NCBI GenBank assembly: GCA_016718405.1
Contig: JADKDJ010000006.1
Coordinates: 62,001 to 126,000, forward strand
Origin: Candidatus Rhodoferax odensensis
GTDB lineage: Bacteria > Pseudomonadota > Gammaproteobacteria > Burkholderiales > Burkholderiaceae_C
Direction of reading: 5' to 3'
Length of the DNA stretch: 64,000 bases
Part shown: positions 1 through 8,035 of the stretch, piece by piece
Position numbering within the stretch: position 1 is the stretch's first letter
Layout of the letters: each line of letters starts with the position of its first letter
Program-made: the position numbers and the translations under genes
The notes under the pieces: generated by a model
Told to the model about the DNA's origin: nothing
Databases searched by the model: none
The model's input: only the letters and a program-made list of their open reading frames with translations

Positions 1-2
1 AC

Positions 3-212
3 CGCACGCTGCGCTATTTCGACGCCACCCGCGACCGGGACGTGCGCCACGTCTACCAGGTCAAGCTCAAGCCCGACGGTTACGGACTGCAGTGGGTGGC
101 GCTCAAGGGCGATGGTCTGTCTGAGCCGATGGACGATGAGCCGGATGTGGACTACCTGCTGCGGCTGCGCCTATGGCTGCTGTCGCCCTTTGTGTCTGAG
201 GAGTTGCTGTAA
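3..212 (+). CDS. Phospholipase D-like / cardiolipin synthase family protein, C-terminal end only
   Basis: The window opens inside this gene; only the last 69 residues are present, ending at a TAA at 210-212. The tail reads as a beta-rich stretch (RHVYQVKLKPDGYGLQWVAL) followed by a hydrophobic end (LRLRLWLLSPFVSEELL). From memory this resembles the C-terminus of ClsC/YmdC-type phospholipase D proteins, which also end in a short hydrophobic segment with a terminal -LL. No HKD catalytic motif lies in the visible part, so the assignment is tentative. The next gene lies on the opposite strand and converges on it. Confidence 0.45.
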   Translation, partial: RTLRYFDATRDRDVRHVYQVKLKPDGYGLQWVALKGDGLSEPMDDEPDVDYLLRLRLWLLSPFVSEELL

Positions 213-244
213 ACCGGAGCCACAGCAGGTGCGCCTGGGGTGTT

Positions 245-1648
245 TCAGGTTGACCGCGTCTTCGCTTGCCAATGTCTCTCGAGGTTGCTGATCAGCGCAG
301 GCGAGAAGTGACACTCGGCCTGGTCGCGTGCATAAACCGCCATGTACTGCCGAAACAGGTTCAAAGGTTCGTGCGCTACCCTGAATGCGCGGCGGTTCGC
401 GGCCGCGCTGACCACGCCCGAACCGGTCATGCGCGCCACCACATCCGCCACCGCCACCTCCACCTGGTCCGGCGCCACCACCTCGTCGCAAATCAGGCGG
501 CCCTCGGCGCTGGCGCAATCGAGCTGGCGTTCCATCATGATCAACTGGCGCGCCAAGCGGTCCCCCACGAAGCGTGGCAGGCGCAGGTTGGCCGCGCCCG
601 GCACGATGCCTTCCTTGCGCGCGGGAAGCGTCAGGTAGGCATCGCTGCCGGCCACTACGTAGTCGGTGGCCAGCAGGTACTGGCAGCCGCCACCGATGGC
701 GAAGCTGTCCAACTGGGCAATCCATGGTTTTTCGAGCGTTGCGCCGGACACTTCGTCGGCCGGTCGGTCGGCATACGCCAGGCCCCGAAACATCTTGTTG
801 ACAAAGCCCATCTCGCGCTGGATGTACCAGAGGTAGGGAATCTTGCCGTGGTACAGGTCGGTCAGGTTGATCCCGCTGCAGAACACGCGCCGGCCCGCGT
901 ACTTGGGGTGGTCGATGTGGCAGCCGCGCAGCACCGCCACACCGGCGCGGGTGTCGAGCAGGGCCAGGTCCACCGCTTGCTCCACCGCGTCGATCGTGTT
1001 CTGGTCTTCGGCGTTGAGCGTTTTCGGGTTCTTCAGCGTGACCCAGGAGGCCGCGCCGACGGTCTCGACCGAGGCGGCGCCGAGGTCGATCGAGCCGGTG
1101 GCCTGCAACTGGTGCAACTGTGCCAGCGACTCGGGCCGTGGCAACAACATGGCCTGGCACAGATGCAGGCCCGCTTGCGCTTGCGCCAGCACGTGCGCCA
1201 GCAAGACACCCTGGCCGAATTCAATGCCGTCCTTATCGGCCTGCCGCAAACATGCCTCGCTGGTCACTTGCGCGGGCGTGGGTGTCAGGCCCGGCACCAG
1301 TGCGGAGGCGGCGTACACCAGTTCGTGCACCGGCAAAAAGCGGGTGTGTTGCGACGTCAGTCGGGCGTACAGATCGACCACGTGTTGCACCAAAAAAGCC
1401 TCACGCGTGGCGGCTGCGGCGGTCAGTAGCGTCTGGGCGGCGGCGGCCTCGTGGGCCCGGCGCTGGGGTTTGCTGGGCAAGCAGCTCAGCAGTTGCTGCG
1501 AGCGCGCCCAATGCTGCGAGCACACGAGGGCATCGGCTTCGAACTCGCCGCGCAGAACGGGCCGTGCTTGCCACCACGCATCGGCGTCGGCGGCCGCCAG
1601 CCCGGCGCGGGTCAGTGTGCCCAGGGCCGTGCCGGCGTCATCGGTCAC
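245..1648 (-). CDS. DpgC-like enoyl-CoA hydratase-fold protein, candidate cofactor-independent arylacetyl-CoA dioxygenase
   Basis: A 467-residue crotonase-superfamily protein with a GTG start at 1648. The first ~190 residues form a helical N-terminal region absent from ordinary enoyl-CoA hydratases, and the crotonase core follows. The whole resembles DpgC, the (3,5-dihydroxyphenyl)acetyl-CoA 1,2-dioxygenase of glycopeptide biosynthesis, which uses O2 without metal or flavin. Shared motifs are LNAED (E214), HPKYAGRRVF, SGINL (I260), QREMGF (R278), FAIGGGCQ (G320, Q323) and EGIVPGAANLRL. By my recollection these match DpgC Glu189, Ile235, Arg254 and Gln299. No dpgA, dpgB or dpgD partner is visible; the gene upstream is an aldo/keto reductase on the same strand, 13 bp away, so the two may be co-transcribed. 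The substrate is unknown. An ordinary hydratase/isomerase is the alternative, but length and motifs favour the DpgC branch. Confidence 0.75.
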   Translation of the reverse strand: MTDDAGTALGTLTRAGLAAADADAWWQARPVLRGEFEADALVCSQHWARSQQLLSCLPSKPQRRAHEAAAAQTLLTAAAATREAFLVQHVVDLYARLTSQHTRFLPVHELVYAASALVPGLTPTPAQVTSEACLRQADKDGIEFGQGVLLAHVLAQAQAGLHLCQAMLLPRPESLAQLHQLQATGSIDLGAASVETVGAASWVTLKNPKTLNAEDQNTIDAVEQAVDLALLDTRAGVAVLRGCHIDHPKYAGRRVFCSGINLTDLYHGKIPYLWYIQREMGFVNKMFRGLAYADRPADEVSGATLEKPWIAQLDSFAIGGGCQYLLATDYVVAGSDAYLTLPARKEGIVPGAANLRLPRFVGDRLARQLIMMERQLDCASAEGRLICDEVVAPDQVEVAVADVVARMTGSGVVSAAANRRAFRVAHEPLNLFRQYMAVYARDQAECHFSPALISNLERHWQAKTRST

Positions 1649-1661
1649 GCTGGAGACCCCG

Positions 1662-2642
1662 TCAGTTGGTCAGTGGGGCGCTGACCAGGTCGATCTTTGT
1701 CATCACCTCAGGTGTCAATTTGGGCAATACGGCCATCGCGCCCAGGTTGTCGTGCAACTGCGACAGCTTGGATGCGCCAGTGATCACGGTGCTGACACGC
1801 GGGTTGTGCGCGGCCCAGGCAATCGCCAGTTGGGCCAGACTGCAATCGAGTTCTGCCGCCACGCCGGCCAACTGCGCCACAGCCGCATTCTTGGCCGTGT
1901 CGGTCAGGCCCTTGACCAGGAAACCCATGCTCTCGATGGCGCCGCGGCTGCCCGCTGGGACACCTTCCCGGTACTTGCCGGTCAGCAGGCCGCTGGCCAG
2001 CGGGCTCCAGGTGGTCAGGCCCAGGCCAATGTCCTGGTACAGCCGCGCATATTCTTCCTCGACCCGCTTGCGGTGAAACAGGTTGTACTGCGGCTGCTCC
2101 ATCACCGGCTTGTGCAGGTGGTGCCGATCGGCAATGTCCCAGGCGGCGCGGATGTCGGCCGCCGACCATTCGCTGGTGCCCCAGTACAAGGCCTTGCCGC
2201 GGCTGATCATGTCGCTCATGGCCCATACGGTCTCCTCGATCGGCGTGTGCGGGTCGGGGCGGTGGCAATACACCAGGTCGATGAAGTCCAGGCCCATGCG
2301 CGAGAGCGAGCCGTCGATGGCGTGCAGCAGGTACTTGCGGTTGAGCGTGTCCTTGCGGTTGGCGGAGTTGCCTTCGCGATCCAGACCCCAGAAGAACTTG
2401 GTGGAAACGATGTAGTTCAGGCGCGGCCACTTGAGCGACTTGATCGCCTCGCCCATCACCACCTCGCTCTTGCCACCGGCATAGGCCTCAGCGTTGTCGA
2501 AGAAGTTGATGCCGGCGTCCATCGCGGCGGCCAGCATCTCGCGTGCCGCGCCAGTGTCCACCTGATTGTGGTAGGTGACCCAGGAACCCAGGGAGAGCTG
2601 GCTGACCTGCAGGCCACTGCGGCCAAGACGTCGGTATTGCAT
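1662..2642 (-). CDS. Aldo/keto reductase, Kv-beta-like (AKR6-type)
   Basis: A 326-residue NADPH-dependent TIM-barrel oxidoreductase. The catalytic tetrad is visible as D49, Y54 (in DNAEAY), K82 (STKFFW) and H127 (VYCHRPD). The opening MQYRRLGRSGLQVSQLSLGS and the NAEAYAGGKSE motif are typical of the Kv-channel beta-subunit branch and bacterial relatives such as YghZ. The ATG start at 2642 is preceded by a GGAG-type ribosome site about nine bases upstream. It is followed 13 bp later by the DpgC-like gene in the same direction, suggesting joint transcription. The physiological aldehyde or ketone cannot be told from sequence. Confidence 0.85.
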   Translation of the reverse strand: MQYRRLGRSGLQVSQLSLGSWVTYHNQVDTGAAREMLAAAMDAGINFFDNAEAYAGGKSEVVMGEAIKSLKWPRLNYIVSTKFFWGLDREGNSANRKDTLNRKYLLHAIDGSLSRMGLDFIDLVYCHRPDPHTPIEETVWAMSDMISRGKALYWGTSEWSAADIRAAWDIADRHHLHKPVMEQPQYNLFHRKRVEEEYARLYQDIGLGLTTWSPLASGLLTGKYREGVPAGSRGAIESMGFLVKGLTDTAKNAAVAQLAGVAAELDCSLAQLAIAWAAHNPRVSTVITGASKLSQLHDNLGAMAVLPKLTPEVMTKIDLVSAPLTN

Positions 2643-2803
2643 GGGGATATCTCCGCTCGCATGTGAAATGAGCAGGGCAGCCTACCAGAGTCACGCCGGC
2701 CGTGCTGAGAGCGGGATTTGCCCTGTGCCTGCGCAGACCCGGCAGTGGACAGGACTGCCTGTTTCGGCGCTTGATCGGCAGCCGCAGGACGCTGCACACG
2801 GCG

Positions 2804-4006
2804 TCAAGCCGTCACCAACTTCAAATGCGTGATCTCCGAGGGCACACCAAAGCGCTTGGGCGGTCCCCAGTAGCCGGTACCGCGATTGGTGTAGACCCAC
2901 AGCTCGTGCAATTTGTTCAGACCTGCGGTGAAGGGTTGCTGGAACTTCACCAGATGCATCCACGGCCAGAACTGGCCGCCGTGGGTGTGGCCGGACAACT
3001 GCAGATCAAACCCGGCTTGCGCCGCCGCCTTGGCGCTGCGCGGCTGGTGCGCCAGCAACAGCCGCAGACCCGCATCCGCCGGTGCGCCCGCGATGGCGGT
3101 GGCTGGGCAACTGTGGTGGGCTGCATCGAAGTGGTGGGCGCTGTAGTCGGCCACGCCGGCCACCACCAACTTCGCTTTGGCGCTTGGCCCGCCCACGTTG
3201 GTGTTGGCATCAGCCTGATCGTGGTGCAGCACCACGTGCTCGTTGATGAGCACGGTCACGCCCAGGCGGCGCAACTCGTTGATCCAGGCGTGCGCGCCGC
3301 TGTAGTACTCGTGGTTGCCTGTCACAAAGAAGGTGCCGTGGCGCGACACCAGGCCCGCCAAAGGCGCCACGTGGCGCTGCAGCTCACGCACGCCACCGTC
3401 GACCAGGTCGCCGGTGATCGCCACCAGGTCAACGCTGAGCGCATTGACGCGTGTGACGATACGTTGCAGATAGCCCTGGCGAATGGTCGGGCCCACGTGG
3501 ATGTCAGAAATCTGCGCCACCGTGAACCCGTGCAGCGCGGCGGGCAGCCCGACGATCGGCACTTCCACCCGTACCACTTGGGCGGTGCGCCGGGCATGCC
3601 AGAAGCCCCATATCGTTGCCAGCAGGCCTAGCGCCAGCACCGCCAACGCGCTCCAGGTTTGCAGCGCGTCCATTGCGCGTGTGTCCAGGCCGCCCAGCCC
3701 GAGCCACTGCACAACAGTCACGCCCGCCCACACCAGCACCAGCAGCGCGTCGCGCAGTAGCGTCATCACAAACAGGGTGGAGAACAAACCCATGCACAGC
3801 AGGCCCGCCCACACCAGCACTGTCGATAGCGGGCTATTGGCCACACGGCGCCCCATCAGACCCAGGGGCATCAGCAGCGCTGACGTGGCGAGAGCGCCCC
3901 ACAGCAACAGGTCAGCGGGTGTGAAAGCCGTCAACGCAGGGGCGATGCGCCAGGCCACCCAGGCGTGCAACAGCATCGAGAGAACGAACACGGGAATGCG
4001 GTGCAT
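2804..4006 (-). CDS. Membrane-anchored metallophosphoesterase (YkuE/YaeI-like)
   Basis: About 400 residues if started at the ATG at 4006; a TTG at 4036 would add ten residues. The N-terminal ~150 residues contain roughly four hydrophobic transmembrane stretches. A calcineurin-like phosphoesterase domain follows with the full metal-ligand series: SDIHVG, GDLVDGG, GNHEYYSG, LLAHQPR and SGHTHGGQ. Relatives hydrolyse phosphodiesters or UDP-sugars and lipids at the membrane; the substrate here is unknown. It is transcribed divergently from the histidine kinase gene across about 150 bp. No clear ribosome site supports either start. Confidence 0.85.
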   Translation of the reverse strand: MHRIPVFVLSMLLHAWVAWRIAPALTAFTPADLLLWGALATSALLMPLGLMGRRVANSPLSTVLVWAGLLCMGLFSTLFVMTLLRDALLVLVWAGVTVVQWLGLGGLDTRAMDALQTWSALAVLALGLLATIWGFWHARRTAQVVRVEVPIVGLPAALHGFTVAQISDIHVGPTIRQGYLQRIVTRVNALSVDLVAITGDLVDGGVRELQRHVAPLAGLVSRHGTFFVTGNHEYYSGAHAWINELRRLGVTVLINEHVVLHHDQADANTNVGGPSAKAKLVVAGVADYSAHHFDAAHHSCPATAIAGAPADAGLRLLLAHQPRSAKAAAQAGFDLQLSGHTHGGQFWPWMHLVKFQQPFTAGLNKLHELWVYTNRGTGYWGPPKRFGVPSEITHLKLVTA

Positions 4007-4160
4007 GGGTGCGCTACAGCAGGCAGACAGGGACAAACTACATGGTGCCGCCGAAGCTGCATTTCAAGGCGTGGTTCGGATAGGGCGACTCGTCCCGCGC
4101 ACAGCCCGACTCACCCCACACGTTGGAACCGGCGCGTTCGGTGGGTCTAGACTTCGGGGG

Positions 4161-5255
4161 GTGAATTCAGCCCCGCCCTTGCACGAGATGGGCGTGCCTG
4201 CCGCGCGCCCCAGGCCCGCGCTCGGCTTTGCCTTGGCTTGGGCCACCTTTTGCGTGCTGCTGATTACCGTGGGCGTGCAGGACTATCTGCGCCAGGGCGG
4301 CACTAAGCTGTGGCAGCCCCTGTTTTGGGACGGCAGCGCGCTGCTTGTGGCCAGCCTCATTGTTGCCTTGCAGTGGCGCCGCGCCGCCGCGCTGGATGGC
4401 AACCTGCAGCGCCCGTGGCGCTGGTTCTTGCTCCACCTGCGTGTTTTGCCCATCATTGCGCCGGTCTACGTGGCGGTGGTGTTTGCGTTGCGCCACGGCG
4501 TCTATGCGCTGCTGGGGCAGACCTATGACCATGAGCCCTGGAGCGTGGTGTTTCGCTACGAGATACTCAAGTTCTGCATGTTCTACCTGCTGTTTGCGGC
4601 AATTGTTTTTGGCCTGCGTTCCCATGCTGCACTCAACCAGGCGCAGCTTCGGCTGGCGCGGGAGCGTGCCCTGACGCAAGAGGCGCAGTTGCTGCAGCTC
4701 ACGCAACAAATCGAGCCGCATTTCTTGTTCAACGCGCTCAACACCGTGGCTGCCACCATTGCCACCGACGCCGAGCTGGCCGAGCGGCTGGTGACCCAGC
4801 TTGCGTCCTTGCTGCGCGCGGCGACCGATCTGGCACGCCGCCCTCAGACCACACTGGACGAAGAACTGCGCCTGCTGCAGGCCTATGCGGCCATCATGTG
4901 CCAGCGCTTTGCCGACCGGGTCGACTTGCGCTTTGACATCGACCCGCGCTTGGGCGAGTGCATCGTGCCGACGCTGTGTTTGCAGCCCCTATTGGAGAAC
5001 GCGTTTCGTCACGGCGTGGAGCGCAGCAGCGAACGAACGACGATCGCGGTGCGGGCTGAACGCGATGGCGAGCGCCTGCGCTTGATCGTTCAAGACAATG
5101 CAGGCCGACTGACGGCTGCGCCTACCGATGGGGTTGGCCTGGGCAACCTGCGACAGAGGTTGGCCACGCGTTATGGCGCACTGGCCCACTTGAATCTGCA
5201 GGCGCTGGCGCAGGGTGGCGTGTTGGCGGTGATCGAGTTGCCATGCGTGTCTTGA
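4161..5255 (+). CDS. LytS/AlgZ-type sensor histidine kinase
   Basis: A membrane sensor kinase of about 364 residues. Three to four hydrophobic segments fill the first ~150 residues, then a coiled linker, then the HisKA_7TM-type His_kinase domain with QIEPHFLFNALNT carrying the phosphoacceptor His, followed by an HATPase domain with ENAFRHG (N box) and VQDNAGR plus GVGLGNLRQR. The GTG at 4161 gives MNSAPP...; an in-frame ATG at 4188 is an alternative and neither has a convincing ribosome site. The stop overlaps the response-regulator gene by 13 bp, so the two are translationally coupled and form one two-component system. The signal is unknown. Confidence 0.85.
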   Translation: MNSAPPLHEMGVPAARPRPALGFALAWATFCVLLITVGVQDYLRQGGTKLWQPLFWDGSALLVASLIVALQWRRAAALDGNLQRPWRWFLLHLRVLPIIAPVYVAVVFALRHGVYALLGQTYDHEPWSVVFRYEILKFCMFYLLFAAIVFGLRSHAALNQAQLRLARERALTQEAQLLQLTQQIEPHFLFNALNTVAATIATDAELAERLVTQLASLLRAATDLARRPQTTLDEELRLLQAYAAIMCQRFADRVDLRFDIDPRLGECIVPTLCLQPLLENAFRHGVERSSERTTIAVRAERDGERLRLIVQDNAGRLTAAPTDGVGLGNLRQRLATRYGALAHLNLQALAQGGVLAVIELPCVS

Positions 5256-5956
5256 TCGTTGACGACGAGGCTCCGGCACGCGCGCGACTGCAGCGCCTGC
5301 TGCAAGCCTTTGTCGATGTGCAGGTGGTCGGGCAGGCGCGTGATGGCAATGAGGCCTTGCAGATGGTTGCGTCATTGCGGCCCGACGTGGTGTTGCTGGA
5401 CGTTCAGATGCCCGGCGCTGATGGCTTGGCGGTGGCGGCCTCGCTGCCAGAGCCGGCACCTGCGGTGGTGTTCGTGACCGCCTACGACCACTACGCGGTG
5501 CAGGCGTTCGACATTGAGGTCGTGGACTACTTGCTCAAGCCGGTCGAGCCTGAGCGCTTGGCGCGCGCAATCGAACGCTTGCACGCTCTGCGCTGCTCGC
5601 CATTGCGCCGCGCGCAACAGCCGCCGCCTTCTCAGTTGTTGATTTCCGACCTGGGCCGCGTGCACGTTGTGAGCGTCGCTGAGATCTTGTGGCTGGAGGC
5701 CGCCGACAATTATGTGGTGGTGCACCACGCGCAGGGTGCGCCGCTGATGCGCCGCACCTTGGCCGGTCTGCTGGCAGACCTCGGGCCCGGCTTTGTGCGC
5801 ACCCATCGCAGTTCGGCAGTGGCACTGGCGCAGGTGGTGCAGCTGCAACGGCTGGCCAAAGGTGACGCTACCGTGCTGCTGCGTGATGGCGCACAGGTAG
5901 CGTGCAGTCGGCAATACCGCGCCGCGCTGCTGGCGCGCTTGCCTGTACTGGCCTGA
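5243..5956 (+). CDS. LytTR-family response regulator (AlgR-like)
   Basis: A 237-residue regulator. Residues 1-120 are a receiver domain with acidic pocket VDDE, phosphoacceptor D in VVLLDVQMPG, T in FVTAYD and K in LLKPVEP. The C-terminal ~100 residues are a LytTR DNA-binding domain (ILWLEAADNYVVVH ... RTHRSSAVAL). Partner of the overlapping upstream LytS-type kinase. The next gene downstream encodes a membrane acyltransferase about 100 bp away, a possible target of the pair, though that is inference from position only. Confidence 0.9.
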   Translation: MRVLIVDDEAPARARLQRLLQAFVDVQVVGQARDGNEALQMVASLRPDVVLLDVQMPGADGLAVAASLPEPAPAVVFVTAYDHYAVQAFDIEVVDYLLKPVEPERLARAIERLHALRCSPLRRAQQPPPSQLLISDLGRVHVVSVAEILWLEAADNYVVVHHAQGAPLMRRTLAGLLADLGPGFVRTHRSSAVALAQVVQLQRLAKGDATVLLRDGAQVACSRQYRAALLARLPVLA

Positions 5957-6062
5957 GCGCGCCCAACTGGCCACTGCGCCGGACCGGCTGGTCCCGCGCA
6001 GATTGCGTGGTTGACCTCGGGGCTCTACGCTGACAGGGTCGCTTCCAGTAGAGGGTCCTACC

Positions 6063-7301
6063 ATGCAACACCGTATCGTGACTTCCGTTGTCTCGCCCGT
6101 GGCCCAGCCGAACAGCGCGCGCCAGTTCTATCTGGACTGGCTGCGCATTCTGGCCTTTGGACTTCTGGTGATCTTCCACGTGGGCATGTACTACGTTACC
6201 TGGGAGTGGCACATCAAGAGCCCGGCCATGGGCTCTGGCCCCGAGCCCTGGATGCGCCTGCTGTCACCCTGGCGCATGGACCTGTTGTTTCTGGTCTCGG
6301 GCGCCGCGACCGCTCTCCTGATCCGTCGAAACGGCGTAACCGGCGCCTTGATTCGGGAGCGTGCGTCCCGATTGCTGTTGCCGCTGCTGTTTGGCGTACT
6401 GGTGGTTGTACCACCGCAGGCCTACCTGGAAGTGCTGCGCCGTTTCAACTTCGTTGGAACTTATCTGGACTTTTTGGGCGTCTACCTGCAACCCTGGAGC
6501 CAGGGCCAGCAGTTTTGCGTGCCAGGCGCGGGCTGCCTGATTCTGCCGACGTGGAATCACCTTTGGTACCTGCCCTACCTGTTTTGTTATACGGCGCTAC
6601 TGTGGGGTGCGTTGCGCCGGTGGCCGCGTCTGCTGGATCGCGCCTCGGTGGTGTTGACTGAGGCGCTGGCGAGTTGGGGTCTGCTGGTGTGGCCGGTACT
6701 GTTGCTGGCCGTCACGCGTTATACGCTGAGCAGGCAGTTTCCGGTCACCCATGCCCTGGCCGATGACTGGTTTGCCCACGCGCAGTACCTGCCGATGTTC
6801 TTGTTTGGTGCAGTGCTGGCCCTGGCCTCGCCGTTGGCGGCAGCGTCGCAGGCCCGGCGTTGGCTGGCACTGGCCTTGGCCATCGGCGCCTGGGCTCTGA
6901 TGGAGTGGGCGCGCGCCAGTGCACGGTCGGTACCGGCCTGGCTGGGGGTGCTGGTATGGAGCCTGATGCAGTGGTGCGCCCTGCTCGCCGCGCTCGGCTT
7001 TGCGCGCCAGCACTTGAATGTGGACAACGCCGCGCGACGCTACCTGACCGAGGCGGTGTTTCCCCTGTATATCGTGCATCAGACACTGATCATCCTGTTG
7101 GCGCATAGCTTGCGCCCGGCTGCGTTGGGCGCCGGGTTGGAGGCGTGCGTGTTGGTGTTGGGCACGCTGGTGATCAGCCTGCTGCTGTTTGAGTTGCTGC
7201 GGCGCGTTCCTTGGCTGGATGGGCTTCGACCCTTCATGGGCCTGAAGCGGCGCGTGACCTCGGACGCGCTGTTCAGTGCGACTCGTATCAGGGCATCGTG
7301 A
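6063..7301 (+). CDS. Membrane acyltransferase, acyltransferase-3 / OpgC-like
   Basis: A 412-residue polytopic membrane protein with about ten hydrophobic segments. The first segment carries the family hallmark LDWLRILAFGLLVIFHVGMYY, whose His is the presumed catalytic residue of acyltransferase-3 enzymes, and the pattern FLVSGAAT follows in the next segment. Family members O-acetylate or O-succinylate glycans such as osmoregulated periplasmic glucans (OpgC/MdoC) or exopolysaccharides. No polysaccharide genes are visible next to it, so the acceptor is unknown. It follows the two-component genes on the same strand. Confidence 0.8.
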   Translation: MQHRIVTSVVSPVAQPNSARQFYLDWLRILAFGLLVIFHVGMYYVTWEWHIKSPAMGSGPEPWMRLLSPWRMDLLFLVSGAATALLIRRNGVTGALIRERASRLLLPLLFGVLVVVPPQAYLEVLRRFNFVGTYLDFLGVYLQPWSQGQQFCVPGAGCLILPTWNHLWYLPYLFCYTALLWGALRRWPRLLDRASVVLTEALASWGLLVWPVLLLAVTRYTLSRQFPVTHALADDWFAHAQYLPMFLFGAVLALASPLAAASQARRWLALALAIGAWALMEWARASARSVPAWLGVLVWSLMQWCALLAALGFARQHLNVDNAARRYLTEAVFPLYIVHQTLIILLAHSLRPAALGAGLEACVLVLGTLVISLLLFELLRRVPWLDGLRPFMGLKRRVTSDALFSATRIRAS

Positions 7302-7329
7302 TTTTCACAAAGCAAATGCTTGCTATAAA
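7302..7329 (+). promoter_or_regulatory. Candidate promoter with palindromic operator upstream of the TetR gene
   Basis: A TTTTCA at 7302-7307 and TATAAA at 7324-7329, 16 bp apart, make a plausible sigma-70 promoter about 30 bp before the TetR start. Between and touching the -10 lies the palindrome AGCAA-N4-TTGCT at 7311-7324. Its position fits an autoregulatory TetR operator. The palindrome has only 5-bp arms, so chance is not excluded. Confidence 0.35.
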
Positions 7330-7356
7330 TAGAGAACTTTGGTATGGTGCAGGCCC

Positions 7357-8016
7357 ATGGACAACCCGTTTGCCGACTCAGTCACCGACAGCACCCCCAA
7401 GCGCGCGCGGGGTCGGCCGCGCAAGACGCTCGACGAGCGTGACGATGGCAACCGGCGCCAGGCCTTGCTGAGCGCGGCGGCCAGGCTGTTTCGCCGCCAA
7501 GGGTTTGACGGCACCAGCACGCGCGACATCGCCACCGCCGCCGGCATGCAAAGCGGCTCGCCGTTCTACCACTTCAAAAGCAAGGACGCGCTGCTGTATG
7601 CCGTGATGGAAGCGGGCATGCACTCCGCCATAGAGCGCCAGACGAAGGCGCTGCAAGGCAAGGCACCTGCCGCCGACGCGGCCGAGGCGATGCGCCGCCT
7701 GATCAAGGCGCATTTCGACGTGTTGCTAGGCCCTGGCAATGATTTTGTACCCGTGATGTTGTACGAACACCGGGCGCTGAGCGCGGCCGAGCGCGCCACG
7801 CTGGCGGAGCTGCAGGTGCGCTACGAAGCGGTCTGGACCCCGGTTCTGCAGGCGCTGCACGACAAGGGCCAACTGCAGGCCCCCGTCAAGTTGTCGCGCC
7901 TTCTGATTCTGGGTGCCCTGAACTGGACGGTGCAATGGTTTGACCGCAAGAAGGGCGCGTCGGTCGATGAATTGACCGATGCCGCGATGCGGCTATTTTT
8001 GAGACTCCCCAACTGA
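7357..8016 (+). CDS. TetR/AcrR-family transcriptional regulator
   Basis: A 219-residue regulator. After a basic N-terminal stretch (KRARGRPRK) comes the TetR helix-turn-helix at about residues 30-75 (ARLFRRQGFDGTSTRDIATAAG ... FYHFKSKDALL), then a helical ligand-binding domain. ATG at 7357 is chosen over a TTG 18 bases earlier. It leads a same-strand run of SDR, two acyl-CoA dehydrogenases and a thioesterase, so it is likely the local regulator responding to an acyl-CoA, by analogy with other TetR regulators of beta-oxidation genes. The 19-bp gap to the SDR suggests co-transcription. Confidence 0.9.
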   Translation: MDNPFADSVTDSTPKRARGRPRKTLDERDDGNRRQALLSAAARLFRRQGFDGTSTRDIATAAGMQSGSPFYHFKSKDALLYAVMEAGMHSAIERQTKALQGKAPAADAAEAMRRLIKAHFDVLLGPGNDFVPVMLYEHRALSAAERATLAELQVRYEAVWTPVLQALHDKGQLQAPVKLSRLLILGALNWTVQWFDRKKGASVDELTDAAMRLFLRLPN

Positions 8017-8035
8017 TTGTCGATTGGAGAAACGG

